A program made the position numbers and the translations under genes. A stretch of 64,000 nt of DNA, taken from positions 6,020,038 through 6,084,037 of the forward strand of contig CM038923.1 of the NCBI GenBank assembly GCA_021904315.1, given 5' to 3'. This DNA comes from Sphagnum magellanicum. Its lineage: Eukaryota; Streptophyta; Sphagnopsida; Sphagnales; Sphagnaceae. Positions 25,501 to 38,299 of the stretch are shown one piece after another (within the stretch, counting starts at the first letter, position 1; each line of letters begins with the position of its first letter). The notes under the pieces are model-generated. The model was not told the origin of the DNA, did not search any database, and was given only the letters and a program-made list of their open reading frames with translations.

Positions 25501-28500
25501 TTTCTGTGAAAGGATCCGAGACCCTGCAGAAAGACAAGCCAGTATCAGCAAATGTAATTATTGGATAAGGATAGATGTCATGGCACCTTAAAAGAGTGAC
25601 TGAGAATCTGTTGAATACCAAAAGAGACCCCACTGATTGAGCTTTTGACAAGGCTTGAAAGAAACAGAAGACTGAAAATATGCTAAACACAGCAAGTTCA
25701 GAGCAATCACCTTATGTCAAATGGAAACATGTGAGGTGCAATAGAGATGGAAAGACGGATAGGCAAAAACACCAGCATAACAATGAGGCTCCCATAAACC
25801 ACAACTGACAAAAGCACACGGCGTGCATGCTTGTGTAGAGGGTCATCAATGAGATCACGAAATGGGTTATAATTGGGATCAGCAGGATCTCGTAGAAAGT
25901 ACAGTACTCCAGGTCGAAGCACCTGCAATAAATAAACAAATTTCAGTGAAACCATGTGGCATATTTGGAAAAAAAAGAGAGGCAATCACATGACTATGAG
26001 ATTGCTGAGAAAACTCCATAAGAATACTTTGAAAGTAACTATTATGCACATTCCTGCAAAACACTAACACAACAAGAATGAGTGCATTCATAAGCTTACA
26101 CATGTCAGTCACAAAGTATCAGACAATTACTTTCATCACAAATAGCAGTGACTAACTGCCATGACTCCATCAGTTCCCAGTTGACAAAAAAATAGTAATC
26201 CACTCAAAATTTCAGGCACAACACCACAAAAATCTGCCTAGTGAGTCTCTGTCACATTTCCAAGCAAGAGAAAGACTCAGTCAGGGCTGGCTAGCAATCA
26301 AGAGACATAGCTAATAAAAAAGTCAAGAGCAGCCTCATTCAAGCTGCAAGAGGCTTGTGAAGGCATGCTTCAGTTTACTTTAACTTTCCCCTGTACAAGC
26401 AAGTATCTAAGTCACATCCCCAATGCAAAGTGGTGAGCACAACCTATGAGTTAATACTGTTGAAATATTGCTCAGTACATGGAAGTGCAAGTCAAATTAC
26501 CTCACGCAGAAGGCTTACAAAGATGCTGATTTGTAACATGTACACAATGCCAACAAGCCAGTGGAGTAAGGAGCTAGTCAAAGGAGATGACCAAAAGAAG
26601 GCCACACGGTGTGATATGGTGGCCTCCAGCATACCAAGAGTGCAAATGTCTAGCCACCACCCACAGAGAAGTGGGAAAACTCCTAGTTCAATCACCAATA
26701 AAAAAGCTACTTTCACCATAGTTGCCATGTATCTCACGCCGGCAATCATCTGCCGTACCACTGATGGTGCAGCTTCAGCCATTGTGGTGACCCCATGGAT
26801 CCGCCCAACAGTTATTGGCTGTCCTCGAGTGTATCTAATAAGTGCAATGAGGCACAAATAGAAACTCAGGGCAAGGAAAATGACCCCATAGCCAACAGCC
26901 ACAGTTGCAGCATCAGAAAGTTTCAATGCAATCACCATTGCTTCAGTTACTACATCTATAGTGTTTCCAACATCCCATATATGACCACCAGAAGCACCAC
27001 TACTGATCCCCACTCCAACAATATGGTTGAGCATAGTGCTGTTGCTGTCTATTCTCTCCCCATTTGCAAGAAAAGTTGGATTAGCAATTGGTGCCATAGG
27101 GGCTGTGTTTGACCCCAATTCACTAGCAGCTGTAGCCACAACAAGCCTTGATGCTATGGATAATACTAGACGACCAAGAGTAAAGGGAACCAGAGCCACC
27201 AGACCCAGAAAAATTGCATTGCTAGCTAAAACCTGCACACCACCAGAAATAAGTGCATTCAATACAGTCCCAAATTGCAAATACTTGGCCATCACTACAA
27301 TTGGTCAATCACAATCTGAGAAACTGAGAAAAGTACAGCTTTACTGGAACAACATGGAGATCCACGAACCGTGATTGCATTCTCCACCAGATGAAAAACT
27401 GGGCCTTGCATTCCCACAAGCTCATCAAAGGGCACATCTTCAGCACCATCAGCATCCTCGACTGCATCAAACATCTGTTCCACATGAGCCTCCAACCGTG
27501 CTGCTTGTCTTTCCAATTGTGCAGCTACATTTTCAGCATTTCGTCTCAATAACTGGCCGGCACCAGCTGCAAGACCTTGGGGGGCAGGCACAACAGCCAC
27601 TTCAACATTATCACCAGCTCCTGGAACTGCTGCTTGTATATCTAACCGTTGTCCATCTGCTCCTCTACCATGCCCATGTCGCCTACCCACCCTTCCACCA
27701 TGCCCCCTATCTACACCTACCCCCTCATCATCACGGTCAACATCTTGGCCCCCTCCTGCATCTCCCAGATGTCGGAAATACTCTCGTAGAGAAGTAACAG
27801 CCAAGAATATCAAGACAATTCCCGCTGACAAAAGAAATCCATGAAGGCAGTCTGTAAGTAGCAGACTAGGCACACACCGACTAACAAAGAGCCGCTGTGC
27901 CTCAACAAAGCTCCGTACAAAAGTGAACCTCCATATCCAGAAAGTGGTAAAAGGGATGAACAAAAGCCATACAGCAAGAACAAATGCTAGTCGCACAAAA
28001 TACCGTGTACCCCGCCCTGCTTTTAGTGCCATTCCCAACACAAGCTCCTGAAAGGGGAGCTGGGCAGGCGCATCATCTGCATAAACAGGAGAGAAAGAAA
28101 ATGGATGTTTGCACACCTGCACACACAGGTCAATGTCAGTATTTTAACAGGTTTGGGTTTACTTCTGTGAAGGCACATCACGACATGTTTTGGCAGCCAT
28201 TGCATTCTGTGAATCTCACTGAAACGGACAGCGTAAGTGTCTTAACCCATGTGGATGTAGGCTACTCAATCATGAGATCTTGCTCATTTTTGTCTCTTAG
28301 CTTCAGAAGTCACAGTAGACCATGTGATTCAAGCTTGTTAGGACAATATGTGTGGACTTCAGGTCCTTGTGAAAATGAGACAGTACAACCTCTCTAAGGA
28401 AAAATTATATGTGTTATGGTGTCACGGACCACCAAAGAGTTCCACTATTGAAGACAATGCAATAACACATGGTAACAACCTCAGTTTCTTGTTCAAGTCC

Positions 28501-29588
28501 TTTCAATTGAAATCCAGAAATGCAGACCACACTCCCAGCAAAATAATTCATGGATTCAGCAATTGCTTGACTATCATACAGGGGCCAAAGAATAGAGACA
28601 TAACCTACATCAATGCACTGGCATCCAAACAGCTACTAGGTGCATGGTGAGATGCGCAGTCTGCAGCTTAACCATGCAAGACAAGTACTCTACATACATG
28701 TGAACCTCCAAGACAAGCATAGGATAAAATTTGTGCTTCCGTACCCCAGAAACACATGTGGAAATCATGACAAATAAAACATCAAGTGAGGGTAATGCTG
28801 AGATTGAAATTGAGATTGAATTTCTGGCTACTGTCTGTTTCTCTTAATTATCCTTAGCCACTTGTACCAGGAACTTCTTGGGTAAAATTCAGCTTTTACT
28901 GGAATCTGAATCCATGAAAGAAGTTGCCAACAGATGATGATCTTAACCTGTTGCTTGTGCCCTTTGCTGGCCAAAATGTGTTATAGCCTCAAACAAATTC
29001 TTTAAAATCAAGATTTCCTCTGCTGATCTATGACAAAAAATTGCTTCCACTATGACTGAGATAGAATGCAGAAAGAAAATTCTATTGCACCCTCGGTAAA
29101 CTGCCTGATCTTAAAACACTTGCAAGACCTCATGCTAGAGAGGGTCAAACCTAATCCTTCCACATGAAGAGAACGGGATAGTCCAGAGTCAAACCTTCTC
29201 TTATAGCCCTAAATCCGGGTTACAAATTTAGCAGATGCATGTCCCTATATACTGAAGACTAAACCAGCACCATTACACCTTTGGAACCACACAGCAAGCA
29301 GGTTCCACAGCACACAAAGCGTACCTCACATTGCCGCGCGTTACTGTGATTAAGCCACTGCAGCAGACATTCCTGATGCACGTACTTGATGCTGCCACTA
29401 CATGCACAAGGGTAGTACAGCGGCGAGTCATCCTCCCCGGTCATTCGACAGATCCGACACACATCCTCCTCGTCATCCGCATCCCCCTCTGCCATCACCG
29501 GCCTCCGCTGCTTCACCTTTTCCGCGGCAGCCGAATCTCCTCCTCCTCCCTGCACGCTCGCCATAGCCGCTCCTTCGGCTCTCTCCAT
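22565..29588 (-). CDS. SUD1: SUD1/DOA10-type RING-CH E3 ubiquitin ligase
   Basis: Multi-spanning ER-membrane ligase of the Doa10/TEB4 family, acting in ER-associated degradation; the Arabidopsis homologue SUD1/CER9 is linked to sterol and cuticle pathways. Exons, read leftwards: 29588-29325, 28116-27370, 27232-26501, 25922-25711, 25523-25164, 24747-24590, 24336-24173, 23750-23604, 23382-22968, 22839-22565. All are GT-AG with consistent phase, giving 1157 residues (Arabidopsis about 1100). Exon 1 has the RING-CH finger ([20 protein letters not shown], then a conserved HQECLLQWL). Exons 3-4 hold the TD region ([20 protein letters not shown], then [20 protein letters not shown]). Exon 9 ends with the conserved C-terminal element ([18 protein letters not shown]). 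The first in-frame ATG is 29588; the ORF upstream to 29642 lacks an ATG. Residues after the C-terminal element are unlike known homologues. Confidence 0.95.
28117..29324 (-). other. Intron 1 of the SUD1-like gene
   Basis: A 1208-base intron separates the RING-CH exon from the first transmembrane exon, much longer than the other introns of the gene. The donor is GAG|GTACGC and the acceptor GTGTGCAG|GTG. No internal coding sequence is seen. Confidence 0.85.
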
Positions 29589-30004
29589 CCTGTCCCCAGA
29601 ACGACCCCAGCGTTTCCGCAACGCCCCTCCCCACTCCCCCAAAAAACAAAATTGAAAAAAAAGAAACCCCAGATACGAAAAAAACCAGAACCAAAATCAC
29701 CTCGAAGAAAAAAAAAACAAATCTCTCCCCCTAAGAGAAACAAAAAAAACAACCCCAGACACCACCAACGCCTCCCCGCCCCTACCAGGAACCAAAAAAA
29801 GAAAAGAAAACAGTTGATTCCTCACAACTTGCTCTGGAGTTTGCTACAACCCTAAGCAACGGCTTCCTAAACTGGACATTCAAAACTGGACAACGGCGAA
29901 AAGCACAGAAACTGCAGAACGCCGATGCGTGCCATTCCTGACTGCAAAGAGAAATCGAGATACTTTGGTAGCAGCATGATGAGCTTCAGATTGGCAGCGA
30001 TGGA

Positions 30005-30100
30005 ATTAGGGTTACAAAAACAACAACAACAAAACAACCAACAGCGGGTAGCAATCGACAGCGAGCGCGAGGGAGAGAGAGAAAGAGAGAGCGAGCCCCA
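30005..30100 (-). promoter_or_regulatory. SUD1 upstream region: telo-box-like motif and CT-rich tract
   Basis: The minus strand reads AACCCTAA at 30013-30006, and a CT-rich tract (GA-rich on the plus strand) spans about 30066-30094. CT-rich tracts are frequent in plant core promoters and 5' leaders. The placement 420-510 bases upstream of the SUD1 ATG fits a leader or promoter; the transcription start is not determined. Confidence 0.4.
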
Positions 30101-30195
30101 AAACGGTAAATACGGTGAATACGTATAAATACGGTACGTGGTTAATGACAGCTGGCATTACGAGAGGTAGTTACGTAGTTATGCTGGTGTCACCT

Positions 30196-30685
30196 GTTGA
30201 CGTTTACACGGGTAGTAAAACTGAGGTTATTTTTAACCATGGCTGGAGGAAGGTTCTGGTGGTACAGCGCAAATTTGTGATGAATGATTTCCAGACTCCG
30301 TGTGATGAATGATTTTCTGTTCTTCCTTGGAGTAGTAGGTGGATGATTTCTGTTCCTGTAATCGAAATGGCGTTTCTTTTTGACGTTAACACTGTGCTTC
30401 TTTTTAACCGTGGTTGGAACCCAAAACCTGAAGGAAGCTTCTGGTAACCGGGTAATTTTTTTTTCTGACAAATTTTGTCGTTTTTTTCTGGGTATAAATT
30501 CGACTACTTTTGCTATTTTGTTGGAAAAATTCTCCAAAATTTCTGATATCACAAAATTGAAAAAAAAAATTCCTGGTAGTAATAATAATGGTCAAATTTG
30601 TGATGAACGATCTCTTTTTGAGTCCATTTGGATGAAATAATTTCTGTTCTTTCTCTAGTGGATGATTTTTTGTTCTTCTTTTTTG
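30196..30685 (+). repeat. Imperfect direct duplication upstream of the SUD1-like gene
   Basis: Copy A (about 30196-30355) and copy B (about 30379-30685) share, in order: TTGACGTT..ACAC, TTTTTAACCRTGGYTGGA, GAAGGWWSCTTCTGGT-like, CAAATTTGTGATGAAYGAT, and a TTTCTGTTCTT...GTGGATGATTT block. Copy B carries about 100 extra AT-rich bases in its middle. The unit is not recognised. Confidence 0.55.
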
Positions 30686-32105
30686 CCTTGCTAATTGTTG
30701 TTTTCAATTCCTCAAATAAGAAACACCCAAAATGCATCAATTTAGGGTTTCAAAATATGTTGAAAGGCGCTTTGTGCTTCCTTGTGTGAGGAGGATTGAC
30801 TGAAAGAATTAACATCCAAATTCCATTATTTTCAAAAGAGATAGCAATTGAGGCACATTTGCAAGGAAATCAAACTCCAAATTTTTTTTTCAAATTTTGA
30901 ATGACCCAATTTAATGGACAATCATGTGTAGATTTTGGGTGCACCCATCCAATTGATGGGTTGTTTTCAACTCTACCCATCTACTTGTTGGGTTTCTTCT
31001 CAAAATAGGAATGTTGGGTAACTGATTTAATCGTGCCTCTTATCATTTTATTTTTTTGGGGTTGTCACTTGCCTTTTCGTATTGCGAGGTTTCATATCAC
31101 TATGAAATGTGAAAAAAATCATATGACTAATTTTTTAAATAAAAATTTGTTTGATGAACATAAAAATAATTAACTTCATTTCCTTTAAATCTTATTAAAG
31201 TGACATTAAAGCAAAAATTGATTTGAAACATTATGCAATAATTGATTAAAGTAAAACACATTAATTTAAAATTAAATTAAAATTTTTAATGTAAAACTCG
31301 TTTTTGAGACATAAATGTTTTAAATTAATTTGATGTTATTTTCAAATTTTCAATAAGACTTTGATGAAAAATTTAATTACAAAAATCATAATAAAATTAA
31401 TTATTAATTGATTAATTTTTTTTTATTGTTGTTGCTTTTTATGATATAAAAATTTATTATTGCTCTAAGATAGTAGACAAGATGGTAGACATGCATGTAT
31501 GATTTTAGATTTTACCATGCATTTATGGGGCAAACATAACTAAGTTTTAGTCATACATAAGTGCATGGTAGATGATGAATATTTAACCAATACCATTAGC
31601 TTTTTAAATATGGTAAACATGGACCATTATCTTTTAAAACCCTACCAAGATTACAATGTTGTACAATTTACTTACCCAACCCATAAATTATATATATTAT
31701 ATTTTTAAAATTATGATAACACTCACTCAACATGGGTATATTCTCTTGGCATTACCCAATCCTTAGTTCTTGCCCACTCATCAAAGCTAAACGCCAATCA
31801 GTGTTTTTGTTTTTTGGCAATTTTTTTGTAAAAGTGACAATTTTGTGGTTTTAGGGAGTTTTGCCATTTTTTGAAATAAAACTAATTAAACTGGCTACAT
31901 CTAGACCTAGGCACTTCCTAGGTTGCCGCTTGCAATAGCACTTTTATAAAAATGCTATAGCCCACCTTCGACACTTGTCATTTAATGCTAACCAATGCTG
32001 GGAATCCTGACCAGTGTACCTACTTGTGGAATTTGAAACAAGGGGTGTGTCATACTTTGGCCTTGCCATTTATATTAAAAAGTATCTTAAGGCAAAAGAA
32101 GAATT
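30686..32105. other. AT-rich intergenic DNA
   Basis: Long A/T homopolymers and no protein-like ORF. Nothing recognisable on either strand. Confidence 0.6.
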
Positions 32106-32730
32106 ATGGAAATTCAACATGACATCAAGACAATTCTTGCAAAATTTGCAAAGCAAAGATAGCATGTGATTAGTGTTTTTTTTTTTTTTTTTTGGGCATG
32201 ATTTGGGCAAAAGAGGAGATTATTCATGTGTCAACATTATAATAATGGCCGTACAATTCTTGCAAAATTTGCAAAGCAAAGATAGCATGTGATTAGTGTT
32301 TTTTTTTTTTTTTTTGGCATGATTTGGGCAAAAGAGGAGATTATTCATGTGTCGACATTATAATAATGGCCTTACAATTCTTGCAAAATTTGCAAAGCAA
32401 AGATAGCATGTGATTAGTGTTTTTTTTTTTTTTTTGGCATGATTTGGGCAAAAGAGGAGATTATTCATGTGTCAACATTATAATAACGGCCGTGCTGGAT
32501 ATAACATGACATTGAGACAATTCTTGCAAAATTTGCAAAGCAAAACTGTAGCATGCAAGTAGTGTTTTTTTTTGCATGATTTGGGCAAAAGAGGAGATTA
32601 TTCATGTGTCAATATTATAATAATGGCCATGCTTGATATAACATGACATTGAGACAATTTTTGCAAAACTTGCAAAGCAAAACTGTAGCATGCGAGTAGT
32701 GTTTTTTTTTTTGGCATGATTTGGGCTATG
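32106..32730 (+). repeat. Tandem array, about 4.6 copies of a 120-145 bp unit
   Basis: Copies start at about 32130, 32253, 32374, 32517 and 32654, each with ACAATTCTTGCAAAATTTGC, then GCATG..AGTAGTG or GTGATTAGTG, a poly-T run of 8-19, GGCATGATTTGGGCAAAAGA, and a TATTCATGTGTCAAC stretch. Copies 1-3 are almost identical; copies 4-5 carry an extra ATATAACATGACATTGAG segment also seen, in altered form, just before copy 1 (32116-32129). The last copy is truncated. Confidence 0.92.
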
Positions 32731-35700
32731 GTTGAGAATGCGTGAGTTAATGACCTAGTTAAGTGGCTCAAAGCTGCACTAATTAACCACCTTATTTGTG
32801 TGTAGTTAAGGTGATAAGAAGTGCTAAGGAATCATTCCATCCTAGTCATCCCAAAGTTCTCAATTCTTTCAGGTTCATTTCAAGATGTTGTGCATCTCCA
32901 ATTTACTTCTACAAAGCATGCCCATGGCCAAAGATTTTGCTTGTAGGGTTTGGAAGATGCTTGTGATATTATTAAGCATCTAGAACATGTGTTTATTTTC
33001 ACCTAGTAGTTGAGATTAGGAAAGAGGTCTATAAATCAATAAAATTAACACCTATTATATATATATATACAAAGAAATGAAACATTTATGATTTTTGTTA
33101 TGATCCTTTGTAATGGTGGTAATCATGTGCAAATATTTGCACAATTCCTTTGATAAATGTGTATGTCAATCATAATGAAATTACTTATTCTTCAATTAGG
33201 TTTGAACTTTTCATTTACTTGATTTGAAAAACATTTAATTGGTACAAGTGATGCCATTATGTGAAGTTAGTATTTCTTTTCACATTATGTTGAATGGTGT
33301 ATTGATTTTTTTTTCTTTTTTCTGAAAGACAATTTTGTTGAATTCCAACAATCCTATTCTTTCAAATGTTCATAAAATTTCATTATTACATTGAATTTGT
33401 GAAGTGCCACATGATGATGAAATTTCTTGTGATTGTAACCTCTATATGGTGGAAGGCCTTGACTAAGGATGTTTGGTTTTGGCTTTAAAGAGAACCTTTA
33501 GTTCCAGTTTGAGTTTTTTTATTTAAAAAAAAACCCTTTGGTGTAGTTTTTAAATCAATTCAAATGTGTACAAAATTTTCAATTTTAAATTTTTTTAGAA
33601 ATTGAATTCTAAACCTAGAATTGGGTTTAGTTCAATGCACATTACAACTTGAACATCTTTGTCCCATAGCATTCAATACACCTTTATACTAAACTTGAGT
33701 TCCATAATGTTACACACTAGTAATGAATTTCAAGTGTTGAAAAAAATGAATTGATTTTGAAAAAATTAAGTTCCACTAAAATTAAAATATTGAATGTCAT
33801 TGTATACAATTTGAATTGAAATTCAACTCAATTCAATTCAAAAAAATTAATTTAATTTAAAATGTATTCAAATACATTGAATGCAATTTATCAAATTGAG
33901 TTGAATATTCAATTCAATTTCAATTTGAATCAAAATGGGATTCAAATTAGTGCATAAGATATTGAAATTTTGCTCATGTTTATGTTGTTGAATTATTTTT
34001 TTGAAAAATACATAAATTCAAAAAGATAATTTTTCATTCTTCTTCATCTAGAAGTCAATTAAACAAATTTTAATATGGAATAATCCAAAAGACAACATAC
34101 GGTTGACTTAAAGTTATCATACTTAAAATAATTGCAATAAATCATCATCATTAAAATTTGTTTAATGTGTAGTGTTCACCTATCCCCACCCATAAACATG
34201 AAAAAATCTACAAAAAATCTCTATATTTGGGCTAATCATTATTGCCAACCAATTCACAACAATCAATTCCAAATGTTCAAGTAATGATCATAATATTAGG
34301 TGGCCACATTTAGTGCATAGTAAGGGGGTTTCACACCATTCTATTACAAAATTTTATATAAAATGTGTTTATTATTGAGGGGTGGAAATGTTCAAATTAC
34401 ACATAATTTTAAATATTACAAATTGTGTACTAATTTTAGACAACCAATTAAAAATTGTAACGTGCATTTACAATTTTTTTACAAAGCTTGTTCTTTTTAA
34501 AAAAAAAAGGAAGTTGTAAAATTTGGATGCCTAAATCACTAGAATAGAAAAGATGTCATTTTCAATTAGGTGAAATGGCTTGGGTTTCGCAACTTCCAAA
34601 ATGACTATAGTCAAAATGGAAGTTGCAAAACCAAATTTGAAAATGACATTCTTTTGTTGTACTGAATAATTTAAACTTGTTTAAAAAAAAGGCAACAACC
34701 TTGTTAATGTTCCGTTTTTCAAGTCTTTATCAAGTTATGTGACATTGTTATGTTATTGCCCCTTTCATTTATTTTAGGTAGCACCATGTGTCCATATTCT
34801 TGGATAGACCTCATTTCTAAATGATTTTATATTAAAAAAACTAGGTAGTATAGTCATGAATTTTTCCTCTCACATTTTAATTTCTTACATTCAAATATTA
34901 GCCTTTATTTCCTTTATTTTTCCCTTTCTATATGTCCTTTCAAAAGGCCATGGTAGTAATAATTACTTGTTGGTAGTCCAAAATAAATTTCAACAATATC
35001 AAAATAAGTACTGAGTAAGGTCAATAACTAGTTGATATAATTTACAACACAATGTGGTAAATTTCATTACAAATTGCAATCAAGTGTATTTAGTTGTCCA
35101 TGTATTTTGTGACTACCTTAATACCTTGGCCAATTTGACACTAATTATATTATTTTCAAAAATGTTGGAATTTTGAAAAATTATTTCTTCCAAATCAAAA
35201 AATATTGTAAAGAATAATAGTGAATATTTAGGAACAAAAATTTCAAAATTAATTAATTATTCGATGGACATGTGTTGAAATGGCCAAAGTACTATGGTTG
35301 TTTAATTTAATTCTAAACTAACTTAGTTATACCTTAAATCATGATGTATTCAATTTGTTTATCTAACAAACCCAATTTAGAGTCTAGTTCCATTTCTTGT
35401 TAAAGCCTATTATGTAGTTTTATGTAGTTTAGGTTTTGGATCTTCTAGTTTTTATAGACTTTTGATAATGTACACAATAACTAAATTGAGAATTGACCTA
35501 ATACCTTAAACCAACCAACATTAGTGGTGATTTATAAGATACAATGCACTTATACAAACATTATTAATTAATTATTATAAAGAATCAAAGCTTATATAGA
35601 ATTCATAATTTGTTTATTCAAAACATGTTTTGTTTTTCTTATGGTTGGAATTTGTGTTGTCCACCAATAAACTTAACTAGTTTTCATTGTAAAATTAAAA

Positions 35701-37019
35701 GGGTTTAGATGTTAAAGACCTTCATTGTTTATTGATTTTTTTGTTCTAACAAAAGACAATTTTCAATTGTGTCCTTATTTACATGCATTAGGTTATATGG
35801 GTCCAACCATGTTATAAGGAGTCACACATGCCCCCTTAGACCATTTTTTTTTCGTTGTTTTTTTAAAAAATATTTTTAAAATCTTTGTAATAAGTATTTC
35901 AAAAAATATTCAATTTTTTTTTAAAAATCACATTATTATGTTAAGGTGTAAAATCCCAAAATATGTCATACAAACATATTTTCAAATTGTGTTTTTAGTG
36001 TGAAAACTATTTTAAAACTATGGTTACAAGTTTTTAGAAGTGTAAATTATGTATTTTTTACTCATTAGATTGATTCCAAATTTTTATGATATGTACATAA
36101 TGTATTCACAATAACATTTTATATTAAAAAATCTATTTATATATAATTTTTTTACAAGCCAAAATTCAAAAAAATTAAATAATGGTTACAATTGCTAATG
36201 GTACATGTTAGTATAATTGCATCCATATGTCTTTCAAGTGAAAAAATGTTTCTTAAAACTAATTCCTTGATTGAAAAATAATAAAAAAATGTGAGTGTTG
36301 TTATATAATCTTGGTTTTTTAATGTTGTTTCAAGGAGGTGTTTAATTTGTGTTTCATGATAAAACACATTATAAAAAAGGTGATAAAGCTGCACTTGTGA
36401 TATCCTCATTGTTTTTTTTGGTTAAGCCTAGGTTTTTTATTACATTACACCAAAATCCAACAATTGTGACCAAAATATATTGCAACTATGTTTTAATCTA
36501 ATAATGTAATCATGCGTGTCATTTGATTGTCCATAGTTAACTAACCTTAACCACCAATTGTGACAACATGGCTATAGTCATTCACACATAATCATCATTA
36601 TGACCACATGTTTAATGTAGATTGAGATTTTATCATGTTAATTTTGTTTGAGCAAAATACTTAAACAAACAGTTGAAAATCTAATTTCGAAAAATGATTA
36701 GAAACTTTGATTGCATTCAAATATATAAAATATTAAGTTTTTTCAATCACATCATTATTTTCAAAATATTACATTTGAGTTATGTTTTTATGTTTTAAAT
36801 GTAAAAACATTAAAAAATTCAATGTAATTATGATATGTGTAATGTAGTGATGAACTTTGAATAATTCATTTATATTAAAAAAATACAAATAATCCTTTGT
36901 AATTGATTTCATAATAAAAATTACATGTTTAAGTATAGCTGCATTATAATGTGTAATGTTGGAAATAAAGATGTTCATGTTTTTTATAGTAATGACATTT
37001 GTCACAAGTTAAACTTATA

Positions 37020-37075
37020 ATTGGATGGTTTAAACTTGGTTTGAATCCATGGAGGTGGGGGTTCAATTCGTCTTA
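37020..37075 (+). repeat. Second tRNA-like SINE head candidate
   Basis: An A-box-like GGATGGTTTAAAC (37023-37035) is followed about 36 bases later by a B-box-like GGGGTTCAATTCG (37058-37070). Layout and spacing match the candidate at 8331-8381. No intact tRNA can be folded by eye. Confidence 0.35.
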
Positions 37076-38299
37076 ATTACATGACTACATCTTGGAATTT
37101 GAGACTTGTGTCACACATGATTATAATCAAATTAGATTTGTCACTTTGATGAAGGTGTATATGATTACAATGACATAACTATACAACACAAAAATTCAAT
37201 AGTGATGGATCTTGATTGATTATGAAATCATGTACTCATAAATGTCACATATGTGTTACCCTCCCAACACACCTAGCTAATAACTTGGTATAATTTTTTA
37301 TGAAGGTATGAGAAACATTATGATTTGATCATTAAATGATGATTATAAAATATTTCGGCTATTAATAAATTAACATTGAATTATCTTGAATTTGTAAATA
37401 CATTTACTTATAATTTATCATATTATAAAGTTGATTAAAAAAGTTTAATTTTCACCATGTTCATTAAATTGCTATGAAAGAAACAAATATATATAGTTGA
37501 TTTCCATGCAAGATATTGTCAATGCACACATGGTTACAATTGAAAGATATTTTCCCAAAGAAGAAGGTCAATGTATCAATTTGATAAAATAGAATATGGT
37601 AGCTTGAAACCCTTACAAAACAAATTATCATAGGATTTCAAAAGAGTAGAATAACATTAGTTTTGTAGGTTAGGACAACATACTAATGTTAATAATATAG
37701 TTGATAAGAAATGTATTATTGTTGGTATCTGGGTATTGATGTTTTCATAAGAAATTAAAAGTATATATATCAAGTGAAATCTTTGACATAAAAATAGACA
37801 TGGATAACAAACCACATGGTACAATAAGGCCCATTTTAAATTATGAGTCGAAGCCAAATAATCTTAAGGGCCAATAATGGAAAATTTGAGCACTTTTGGG
37901 TTCATGTTATGGCCCCAAGTTATTAAGAGACTATTATTTGTTTGGGCACCAATGAATTCATGTGTAAAGTCATTAAGGTTAAAAAGTAAGGACCAAGGTT
38001 TCAATGGGCTTCATATGTTTTCATTCATTCTTGGTATCATTCTTTTTTTCATCTTTGTTTCCTTTTTCAAACTAAATTCTAAAAATCAAAAATCACAATG
38101 AATAAGTATAGACACAAGATTCTTGTAACTTTTCTATTTTCATGGCCATATCCAAAATAGGAAAAATAAAAACTTCCTCCATCATTCACAAACAAGCATA
38201 TAAACTCAACTAAAGGAGATAAAAATGAAGAAATATGAACAAGATATAAGGTTTGATTTAAGGTTTATTTTGATTTTATAATGTGGATTTCATCAAAAT

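Noticed and set aside
26430-28397. Plus-strand ORFs of up to 143 codons across the SUD1 exons
   Set aside because: Antisense shadows of well-conserved minus-strand exons.
29589-29642. Upstream extension of the SUD1-like protein to 29642
   Set aside because: The open frame begins with TTG on the minus strand; the first in-frame ATG is 29588.
32106-32730. CRISPR-like array
   Set aside because: The units are 120-145 bp direct tandem copies without unique spacers, in plant nuclear DNA.
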